A stretch of 64,000 bases of DNA from Liolophura sinensis (taxonomy: Eukaryota; Mollusca; Polyplacophora; Chitonida; Chitonidae): positions 71,954,984 to 72,018,983 of the forward strand of contig NC_088300.1 in assembly GCF_032854445.1 (NCBI RefSeq), given 5' to 3'. Shown here piece by piece: positions 37,001 through 49,000 of this stretch; within the stretch, counting starts at the first letter, position 1, and every line of letters starts with the position of its first letter. Under the pieces are notes generated by a model. That model saw nothing but the letters and a program-made list of their open reading frames with translations, had not been told where the DNA came from and made no database searches. Both the position numbers and the translations under genes were made by a program.

Positions 37001-40000
37001 TAAACACTTTTATTTATATCTGTTGCATAGGTATGTTTAAATAATAAACATTTGTGTTTTCAGTGTACCCACTACGACTATTGACGAATTTACAGCACGT
37101 CATTTTGAACAGATTACATTTTAAAATTTTTTCAGTGCGATTTCGTCAGTAGAAACTCGTATGCTGACTGAATATCTACAGCCTGCATGGGTTGTTATCT
37201 TATCTTCCAACAGAACCCTCACATATTGTTTTGTGGGCACTGTTGGGAATGTCAAGAACTTAAATGTAAGAAACGGCATGTACTAACAAGAGACGTATAT
37301 AAAATAGTCAGTGATTGGTACATGTATATTTAAACAGAAACAATTTTGCATGTCTTACGTAATATACGTTGCTCAGGTTCTATATATACCAGAAGTGAAT
37401 TGAGCTTTAATGTAGCTACAATTTATTGAAAACATGAATTTTCTTCAATTTTTTAAGCGATGGAATTCATCATGAGAACAATTAATGTCGGAGAAAAATT
37501 ACATGTATATACTTTGTCTAATGAGCGCTTCAAATGCCTTCGTATGGCGATATTTGTCCTTGCGCTGCTACGGTACACACAACTACCACGAGATTTTTGC
37601 TGAATTATGAAAGTCATCACCGAAAAATTGAAGATATGTGTTAGCGTACCACATTTTTTCTAACTTGAGCACGAAATGTCATTATATGATCGCGGTTTGA
37701 AATTAATGCCGTCCTCTGTTGTGGAGAGGAGGATGGACAATTATTTCCGATAAAATTGACAACAGATTCAATGAAAGGCTTTGACTGTACGACACGTGCC
37801 CAATAAATCGACAGTAAAAGTGAAAATGTTAGGGTGCACAGCAAAGTGGGGAGACGTTTATGCAGACATTAACAGTAAAACAAAGAAAATTGATGGTATT
37901 TCATTACTTTGCGTTAGCAACATTATAATATGTAATAATTTACTCAGCCTAACGAATATATGAAATAGTAACGGCCAGAAATGTATAATTTTTGAATACA
38001 TATTTGTATGTATTTCAAGTTACGAAAACACAAGATTTTACCCAAGCATAAACTGAATTCCGAGAAGGAATATGGCGAGTTCAGTGAACACCTTGCTATT
38101 AGTGTATTTCTTGTGGTCTTTCAGCCATTGTTTCTGCACAGCCAGAAGCAGGCATGCGACCGTACGGTAAAGATGAAGTAACTCCAGTTTCACTACCTCA
38201 GAAGACCCCCGCTAGGTGTACTACTATAACGTGCTTCAAGCCACTGATGTCCAACGGTGGGAATGTCAGCCTTGGTGGACCGGAAACGTGGTCAGCTACA
38301 GAACTCAAGAACAAATGCCAGTGAGAGAAAAATACAAAAGCGTTTTATCTGTGTTACAATAAAAAACAATTCATGGATAAGTTCAAAGTGTTGTATATCT
38401 GATGATATTTACTTTACACCTGCCACGACAGATCTTCATGTACACAATTGTCTCAAGAGTTGTATAACGTTGCTTTCGTTATTTGCAGTCCTCGATAGCT
38501 CGTACTTTCTACAGTGAAACGGGCTTATCCAGCTTGTCTATTGACAATTTTCCATTTGTCGTAAAGCAAATCACAGGGTGACAGCCTAATGTACTAACGT
38601 CTTGTTTATACCAGGCTGAAAACTGTTTTGATATAATGTCTTCATTTTCGAGGTAAGCCGCATGACCGGCAATAACAAATTCAGACCTCCACCTCACAAC
38701 CACACCTCTCCTCCATTATTCGCTCGGTTTATTTACTTGTAGAGCGGATGGGACTTCATATTGATTTCTCCTTTTCAGAATGTTTTCGACCGCCAGGAGT
38801 TGCATCAGTGAAAGCGTCGTCACATGCCCTGAAAGCATACAGACACAGTCTAACATTTTTATCCAAATGATTGATTATATCTGTAAGGACGTATTCGATG
38901 GTAAGTATTATACAGATGTTGTATCCAGCAGTGAATTGATAATAACATGTCAAATAAAGCTAATAAAACACCTATACCAGTGGAATACCAGTGGAAACCG
39001 CAACTCCTGACCAGTAGTCATATCAGCTACATCCTTGGAGGTGCCTGAGAAAAGTTGTAATGTCTCACCTATGTGATCGTGTGTGTTCACCTATAACATT
39101 CACATTCCACACCCATATACAGGCGTTCACATTTACCAATCAATAAACTGTTTTTCCCAAGAGTTTTCCCTATGAGCTACTTAAAATGATTTAACATTGT
39201 TCAATCATGCCGAGAAAAGACGCATGTTATGAAAGCAACATCTAGTCACTTTTTGTTTCGATTTAAATTTGCAATTAAAAATGGCTTGTATTTGTCTTAG
39301 ACAAGGTGAAGAATTTGAGTTTAATATTTTGATTTTCAAGCTGTGTCTTTCAGCAAATGTATATATGTACCTATGTGTTCTCCCCTCAGAAATGGTGGAG
39401 TTGTCCAGCTGCACTGGTTCTCCAAAAGCCAAGAGTGATGTCCAGCAATGTATAGACGGTATAGCACAGGCCCAGGCCGCTATGCTGCACTCAGACACTG
39501 GAGTCAGTCGAGTTCAAGCCCAGTGCAGGTCAGACAGTGCACATCATTCACCATCTTTTTAAAGTAATGATTTTCTTTGGCGTGGAACTACATATGCGAC
39601 GCATTTAACTACCCGGAAATGCAAGAAAGTAAATGGCTAACATTCAGTAATGCAGATAATCCAGTTCATTTGTACATTTACATGGCGCCTTGCTCAATTA
39701 CATTTCACTTATATCAAACTGATCAGATTCTCCCACAGGTGGAGAAAACCACATCCCTTAGCCATCTGCCAGGTATTTGACAAATCTCCTGATTAACAAC
39801 CGCGGCTGGTCCAGCGTAAGATGGATTCGAACCCGCCACCTCATTGGTAAAGGTTGAAAGACAACGAGACTCAGTTTATGTGCAAGAGAGGGCCCTTCCG
39901 TTAATGATCTAGCCATCGTGTCGTGTCGTGTCGTACAACCGGAGAAGACGTTCATCTTTGCAACTTCTTCATAAATGTTCTCTTTTTTTTTCTCTCTTTG

Positions 40001-43000
40001 CAATTCTTTATTTTTGGAATTCAGATTTTAATTCATGCGATTGTTGGTATACATGTAGGTCCATATTGAAGGAAGATATTCATGTCTATTTTACTTATAT
40101 CCTTAGGATCCTTAGCGAGTATGAGGCGTGTGTCATCGATGTTGAAGGTGAAGATTGTGGGGAGAGGGCCCAAGAACTCTACATGCGCATCTTTAATAAA
40201 GTTAATCAAATAGTTTCTGAGGAAATAAACTGTACTTCCGGTGAGTAACCATGTTATGTAACTGATAGCATTGCCTAATATACGAAGACATGCGTAGAAT
40301 ATATTACGAAGCCCAGACGGTTAACGCGCCGGCTAAAAGTCCCTTGGCAGTAGCATTGTTATATATTTCCACATACATTACGGGCCGTATATAAATCTAG
40401 CATGTCTAAATTCGTGGGGTAGCCTAATATCATTTGCGGAATGGTCGTAAAACCATTATACAGCTACAAGTAAGTCCTGCATTTATTTTTCTTTCAGAAA
40501 ACCAAGAACCGGAAACAGACAATTTATATCCTAAGGAAGCTGAGGTGTGCGTGGCTGCAGCTTCTTCCTGTCTGAGACACTTGGAAACTTACAGGACATC
40601 CATGGCGGACTTCGATGTGAACGAACTGCCAAAAATCTGCCGGTAAATCGGACTAAGCCATCAATAGTGTAACATATGTACTGTGAAAGATTCTCATTTG
40701 CTTGCTTTTCTTTTGCTCCTTATTTGACAGATCGGAATCTTTGGTTCAGCCGTTGAACCCAAACGTCAACTGGGAGATAAAGGTATTTTCACACAATTCT
40801 CATACCAATACATATAAACATAAGATTGGTGAGATGTAACGATAAGCAACCATCTAATTTCCAAGGCAGGGAAAAGCTATCGATGCTTCATCTGCGAAAA
40901 CCTAAACAAGAAGTTATTCTTAGTTATTGGTGCTATAACGAAATCCTAAGCAGGAAATCAATGTAACATATTAGTCCTGTTACGAAATCCTAAACACGAA
41001 GTCATTCTCACATATTTGTCCTGTTACGAAATCCTAAACAGGAAGCAGTTTTTATGTTAAAAACCTAGCATGACATCGTAAGCTCGCGCCACTCTTTCAT
41101 AATCATGGTCCAAGCATGAAATAATAAGCCCGACTACATTCTTTCAAATAAACCTGGTACGAAATCCTAATCCCGACGCCATGCTTACATAATGGTACCA
41201 GTACGAAATCCTAAGCCTGGAGCCATTCTTACATAATGATCCGAGTACGAAATGCCAAGCACGTATAGCCATTCTTGCTTAATGTTTTCAGTATGAACGC
41301 GCAACTACAAATTCATTCTAGCATAATGCTAAGAGTTCAAATTCTACATAGGACATGTTTATCTAACCGTTTCTTGGGTATATTTCGCAGAAAGCAATAA
41401 ATATACTTGGAAGCAAATACGTAAATAATAAATTGAGGCCAAACCCTAGCTCAACAGATAGCCATTGACGCAGTATATTTGATAAATCGAACTCGATTCT
41501 TATGTTTAAATGATCTTTTGTCCAGTAGGCATATTAAACATACGACATTTTTAGGATGAAGTAAACTGTTACGTTTTCTCGTCAGTGCTTTCTCTGTGGC
41601 CGAACATTGCATGGACACAAATGCCGCCGAGTGTGAGGCTACTCAAGAGTGGGAGATACTGGGACAATCCTTTGCTGCCATATGTAATCCAAACACACTT
41701 ATGAGTAAGTAAGGTCATGTCTTTTCTGAGACGTCCTATCATGCCTGACCACAATTTAAAAAAGGAATAGAAAGTTTTAAAAATCTGTCTATCTATAATG
41801 TTGCCTAAGTTACCTAACGTTTATGCATAGTGTTGCCTAAGTTTTATACACGGTGTCACCTAAATTTTATACACAGTGTCACTGTCCACATTTGCACCCA
41901 TCTTTACAGAGGTTACAGAGGCTGTTGCCTATCGATTTCACTGTTTTTGCTGATGCCCAATTTAACATCAGTTTACTACATTTTGATCTCTGTCAATGAA
42001 ACTGCCTTCTACATTCTTTCCTCGATTGCCTATTGCGGACATCTTTAATGTTTGCTTTGTGGTTAACAGTTTTGCAGCGCCCCAATGCTTGTCTGAACAG
42101 CACATTACTGACCAGCAAACTGGACAACTGTGAAAGCAGTGAGCTGCAAAGTGAGTCGGACCTGGAAGATGAACGAACATGCCAGTAAGATTCTTATATG
42201 CGGAGATGTCACAGTCAGCAGCAAACCTTCAAAATACTGAAAATGGCCATACCAGTCCTAAATGCAATTTATTGTTTGCTAAATAATTGCAGTGTCCAGT
42301 CCTTGCGATCATGTTTTGCACAGGCCTACATGAACAAGCGAATGTGTTGTAGCAATGTCGAGTGATTGCCAACTACCAATACAAAGCCAATAATACCAAC
42401 ATGTACTAGACATCAATTACAATCAATGCACTTCTTTTTTTGTAGATGTTTATAAGTGCAAGAAATCTATGTATTACGTAATGCTGAAGAATGTTCATTT
42501 CACGCCGCGGAGTTTCGATTTGGGTATACCTGAATTGGGACACCATAGCACCTTACCCCCCTCGAGGGAGCGAAAATCGAAAAGTTCAGTATCACAGTCA
42601 AAGACTTTGATTACGTGTGACATTCGATATCCAAATCTGCCAATAACCATCAATAGCAACTATGTCAGTTGGAGACATGCTCTCATAATATCATATGTTT
42701 TTTAGAATTTTGGAGGAGTACTTGAGCTGCTATGCCAAGTCAGTAGAACAAACGTGTCCCCCGGAAATTGCCGAAGCTGTGGAAAGTGTCTTGGAAGGCG
42801 TCAGTGGAATTATTGAACTGGAAAGGAGTGTTGACTGTCAGCCGGAAATCAATGATCCCGGTAAGCGTATTGCCTTAACTGACTGAATAGTACATTTTAA
42901 AAGTATACGAATTATTGTGAGATGACAAAAGCGATCGATGATTTTGGGTCTAGCGTCTTTCTTGTCTGTCATATCGTTTCTCTGTGTGACTCATTCTTCT

Positions 43001-46000
43001 TCCAAACGAAGGGAATCATTTTATTAGGGATTAATTAACGGAACATTTATATACGTAGTTTTTGAATACTGCTTTAAGCCTTTATTAAGAAATACCCACT
43101 GCATGAAGTTATCTGTCGATACTCACAATATAAGACCTAGGCCCTGCTGCACAGATAGTAAAACCAGTACAGCGATGACTGTGTGTTAGTTGGGAAATTG
43201 TCACACGTAACCAGTGAAATCATGCCTCTTGTCTTGGGCTTTTAATCTGTACCTTGTACATGCTAAAGGGGAACAACTTACCCAGCTACCTACTGATTAA
43301 GCCAAACACTGACTCAAACAAATCGCAATCTACATGCAACAGAGTCTGAAGATGAACCCGAGGTCTCGGAAGAGTTGGCAGAAGAATGTGCTCCAGCGAT
43401 TGCAAAGTGTCTACAGCCTTTGGAGCCACACCGGAAGGGCTTCACCAGCTTCCAGCTGGAGACGATCCCACAAGTCTGTTCGTGAGTGATTTTTTGAGTT
43501 GTAGTGAAACGGACAAAACTTTTTCAGTACTGCCAACAAAGGCAAATCTTGTATTTCAGTTCTTTTGTAATTCAACCATGAGGCCAAGAAACTTGTGCTT
43601 ATGTTATCTGGAAAATATTACTGTCATGAGATGAAATATTTATATATAAATCACAGATTAAAAAAAGAACAAATCTATACGGAAATTTTCGCCAAATTGT
43701 ATTATTAGTAGTAAATTTCATTACCATTCAAAGCAAAAGAATTTACCAAAAATCAATTCTACAAGCCTTTGTGGGCAATATGGTAACAATTATTTTCTTA
43801 AAGTGTGAGTAATATTTGTTTATCTGATACGTAAACAACCTCTCAAATCAGCAAATTATAAGAACTAATCTTTCAAGGAACTGCTGATTTCACGAAGTAA
43901 ACGTTAAGACAAAGTATATTCTGTGTTACAGAGACTTCGGCCGGGTAGAGGCCTGTATGGAGGAGACAATGCAAGCCTGTGAGAGCACCCAAGAATGGAA
44001 AATCATTGAAAATGCTTTCTCTCAGATTTGCATGCCAGATGTCACAGAAGGTAGTAACATAGGTTTAGACCTATCAATAAACGCCTACATTAAGTATATT
44101 TATTTATTAATTCATCCATTTTGATTGTTGCTTAACGTCATACCCAAGATTTATTCAGTTTTGTTGGCAGAGGAACTACTAGTCTTCCTAGTTTGCAGAG
44201 TTCATTCGGTGTGGATTTCTGTCGGCGTCTTTTGTGGCTGATAAGTGTCAGTTAAGCTAGAGAAACCAGGAACACGGTGTGGCGTCAAGCGCACCTCACG
44301 CACATATATGGCTGTAAGGCAAAACAAAGTTCGCATGATGTCAGCGGAAACAGCTACTTCTTCGGGTTATAGAAATAAATTACTCCTGATTGGTCAAACT
44401 TAATAACATGGCGGGGCTTTCGATTGTAGCTATGTTCATGATTTTGCTTACTTTGAACTGCGATATCTCAGTGATGCAAAATCGCATTAATATAAAGGTA
44501 TGCTTTTTAAAGATTATCCGGGATACTTTATCGATCCATATATACATTTAGTCTAATGTTTTCCTTTGTTTTTAAAGGCTTGTCGAACTTGTAACTAATT
44601 GACATTGGAAGAATTACTTATGACCTGCTCCCATTAAAAGAAAGAAGCAGCTCTTCTGAAAACATAAGCCAACCAATTTTGTAGTGCTGTGTCTTCTTGA
44701 AAGCCTTGAGATTTTGATTATTTCGTTCACCCCTGATTCATAATTTATCCCTGTGTCAAATATGAACACCCGGTCCACCATAGCTGTATTCCTGTTCCCT
44801 ACGTTATATGCTGTATTTTTTTTCTACATCCCAGGGGTGACTGACTGCCCGGTGCGCTCCGATGTCGTCACGAAGCTGAGGAGTTGCGAGAAAGACGAAC
44901 TGAAGGCTGAAGTCAAGATCGACAATGACAGAACTTGCCAGTAGGTTCTCATCAAATTCGAACCCTAGAGCAGAATAATATTTGCCTCGGTATGAAAATG
45001 TTTTACTTTTATGACAGAGGTCGGGTTTTTAGATGAAAAATCATCCACAAAGCACCGTCCGTCGCCTGGTAGCTAACCTCACCCAACGTCCTTCTGTCAT
45101 ACATGCCCCAACTTCTGTCGCCGGGTAGCTAATATGCCCCATTATCAATCGCCGGGTAGCTATCATGCCCCGTCCGTCGCCGGGTAACTAACGTGCTCCA
45201 CCCTTCTTCGCCCGATAGCTATTATGCCCCAACGTCCTTCTGTCATACATGCCCCAACTTCCGTCTCCGGGTAGCTAACATGCCCCAACACCGTTGCTGG
45301 ATAGCTCACATGCCCCAACGCCCGCCGCCGGGTAGCTATCATGTCCCGTCCCTCGCCTGGTAGCTAACATGCCCCAACGTCCTTCTGTCATACATGCCCC
45401 AACTTCCGTCTATGGGTAGCTAACCTGCCCCAACGTCCTTCTGTCATACATCCCCCACCTTCCGTCTCCGGGTAGCTAACATGCCCCAACGTCCGTTGCT
45501 GGATAGCTCACATGCCCCAACGCCCGCCGCCGGGTAGCTATCATGTCCCGCCCCTCGCCTGGTAGCTAACATGCCCCAACGTCCTTCTGTCATACATGCC
45601 CCAACTTCTGTCTCCGGGTAGCTAACATGCCCCAACGTCCGTCGCTGGATAGCTCACATGCCCCAACGCCTGTCGCCAGGTAGCTAACATGACCCGCTGT
45701 GCGTCGCCCGGTAGCTAACACCCCCAGCTGTCCGTCGCTGGGTAGCTAATGTACCCATATAACCATGTGATTTAAATGTTAACTTACACTCATTCATGTC
45801 GGTTAGTGTGCCGAGCTATAGTAGCCTATAGCTGTGTCTAATGTATTGTTATGAACGTTTTTCCCCACAGGGTATTACAGGAATATGTCAACTGCTACAG
45901 TATAACGATAGATCGTGAGTGTGAAGAGAAGGATGGGCAGCTGGTCAGTCAGGTGATGTCTGGCGTGGCACAAGTCATCCAGCTAGACAAAGAGGTCATC

Positions 46001-49000
46001 TGTGAAGATGTCAGCGAGGAAGACGGGGACAGCGACGAACAGGGAGACGAGAGCCAAGGTCAGTTCATTTCAAACATACGGTGGCAATATACTACAGAGA
46101 CAAGTGTGTGGTTCAGACTGTATTTTAGGCTGTAATTGATAATCGTTTAGTAATGGAGTTGCGTGCGTGCTTGGGGTTTAACTAGTAATGGAAATGAAGT
46201 ACAGACACACTGAAACTCCTTCCTTGTCGGACAGCAATTGTCAATCCAAGCTTTTATCAGTCTGGTTCTATTCCCCTTAGCTCTCCGGCCGTACGTGGGA
46301 AAGTCAGCAGCAACCTGCGGATGGTCGTGGGTTTCCCCCGGGCTCTGCCCGGTTTCCTCCCACCATAATGCTTGCCGCCGTCGTATAAGTGAAATATTCT
46401 TGAGTATGGCGTAAAACATCAATCAAATAAATAAATATTCCACTCAGTCTTCAATCTGCTCAGAGCGTGTAGTTACTTTGCTGTGGTTTGTGGGTATGGT
46501 TATTTCAAAAGGTGTGCTTGTAAGAACATAATAACAATTTTTTCAACCTCACTTTTGGCAATCTCTCTGCTCACACTTGCTCACAACCACTGTTGACGTC
46601 CATAATATTACAACAACACTTTAGACGTGCCCAGACGGTCGCGCGAGCGTAGTACATCGTTTATTGTTATCATTGCTCTTCCAGTAGTGAGATGGAGGGA
46701 TTTCCTATATTCTATGTCCAAGATTAAACCGGTACCTCGTGTGTATTAGCCATTAACATACTAACCACTCGGTCACAATGCGCTCCAACTGTAACTATAA
46801 AGCGGACTTTCGTCTGTTGCAGGGACCACCGTCATTAATGATGATGAGGATGAGGAGGAGAGACGCATGGAGGAAACCTGGGGTCCTCTTGCTCCCTGTG
46901 TGGGCTTCATGGCTGAGGTACAACTTAACCCACTTCCCATTCACCACTTTTCCACCCTGGCTGAGTTTTGCGAGTAAGTGGGATGTTCAGTGCATAATAA
47001 AGATACGACTACAGTTTAAATTCAATACATTCAAGAGGCCAATCCAAACAGTCCGAGGCCACTTTTGAAACCGTTTTGCAGCGTTGTAACAGTGAATATT
47101 CTTGGGTACCGCGTAACACACCAATCCAACGAAAATTCGAAAATATTCACTGTAGAATTTTATTCATCAAAGATAGTCATTGTATAAAATTTCAGATATG
47201 GTATTATCCCCGCCTATATGACAGTTTGTTCTTTCTAAGTTACGCGTGACCAGATACTAGCTGACACTGTGTCGTTACTTCTTCACAAGTTACGTGTCAT
47301 CAGATCCTAACTGGCACCGTTTTATCCCTGCTTTGGTTCAAGTCACCTTGATATATTTCAAATATATAAATATTTCAGCAATTATGTGATCTCAACTGTT
47401 TGTTTTCTCATAGACAAGCACGTGAGTCGAGCGAATGCGCGCAAGGCGAGCTGCATTTGGCGTCCGATTATGTCCGCGAAAACTGGAAACAACTGATGAC
47501 AGCCGTAAAGTTTGTTTGCTTTGAAAAACGACAAGGTATATACATGCCCACAGTTTTAGTTTCTTAGGGGACAAAAGCATTTTGCTTTCTCCCAGAACAA
47601 AGGCCTGTGTGGCCCTGTGGTTTGTGTGCGAGCGCAACATAATGACCGAGGAGTCTCCCACTAATATGATCGCGGTGAGTTTAAGCTCAAATCATTCTGG
47701 CTTCCTCTCCGGTCGTAGGTTGAAAGGTCTGGGGACTACCTGCGGATGGTTGTGGCTTTCCCCCTGGTTTTCTCCTACAATAATGTTGGCAGCGACGAAA
47801 TTAATACATAGATCCTGCAAGATATCTCTGAACGTTATAGTTGAATAAGATTTCTGCACGGTAGCTATATGTTAATTATTAACTATGGAATATAATTAAG
47901 ATGTACATTTCGACAGCAAAATATGTTTTAGAAAATAAATATAACTGTCATAGAAACCAGAGGTAAACTCTCGGGTGCTGGTAACGTTGAGGTGAACTCT
48001 GACAATCATGCATGATTATGGAACACGCGGTATACGTGCATCCATCTTATTGTAACTGATAAGCCCTTCAGTGCCGGATTTCGTGTCATTCCTAACGTTG
48101 CAGCATCAGAGGCTGCACATTCACTTGGATGTAGGAGGTAATATTAATGAGCTGCTATTTAATTGAATGAACAAATTATTCCACAGTTTATAAATATGAC
48201 AATGCTGTAAGCTGAATCGCCCCGATGGCTTTACTCTATTGGCAAATGACTGAAGGAAACAAACATCCGGTATGGTATTTCGACCAGTGGATTTATACCA
48301 CATAATTTGAAATCCCAGTGACTCATTGTCCTTTTGTGTATTTCTTGTTCGTAGCATTTAACGAGGTGTATCCCTGCTTGGTGGAACGTGTGGATTCAAA
48401 TACATGTTACGATGAAGTGCCTATGGCAGAGACCGAAGACTATGATGATGCTAATCCCCTTTGCAGGTAGGCAGCACCGAACATAACGATATTAATAGTA
48501 ATTGGACTGACTATTCGCCCGTATGTTCAGGGTTTATCTGCTAGATTTCTAATCACAGAGCAAAAGAAAGTTTAATTTTACGACTGACGTTAAGCAGTTG
48601 AACTGTCTCACTATGTCACCTTAGACTAATAAGTGGGATTTCTATCTTTTCACACAGAATGGTCAATGACTTTGAAAACTGCATCGCGTCTTTGGCAGAA
48701 GAAACTTGCGGAATGACTGCTGGTGGTCTTATGCGGGCACTAAGCGCCAAGATGAACGATCTCCTTGCCAAGGACTACCACATAAGCTGCCCATTCCAAT
48801 CCGGTAAAGGCGTGTTGTAGTGGCCAATCGCAGTTACATTATGCGGAGACCACCAGATAAATTAAAAATGTTTATCACAAAATATCTATTCCAAAAATAT
48901 CTTATTTAACATTAAATATTCTATATAAGATGTAAGCATTCGCATGTCAATAGGCCATGCATCCAAGGAAACAGAACTGTTCTATAATTTTGCTTTTGTT

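Noticed and set aside
38072-38170. ATG at 38072 with a hydrophobic start, as first exon of the cysteine-module gene
   Set aside because: It is out of frame with exon 2, overlaps the exon 2 acceptor, and its frame stops soon. The exon at 31798 gives a canonical signal peptide in the right phase.
40732-40783. Possible small exon between exons 6 and 7 of the cysteine-module gene
   Set aside because: It has an acceptor and a weak donor, but would leave phase 0 where the next exon needs phase 2, and it encodes no cysteine.
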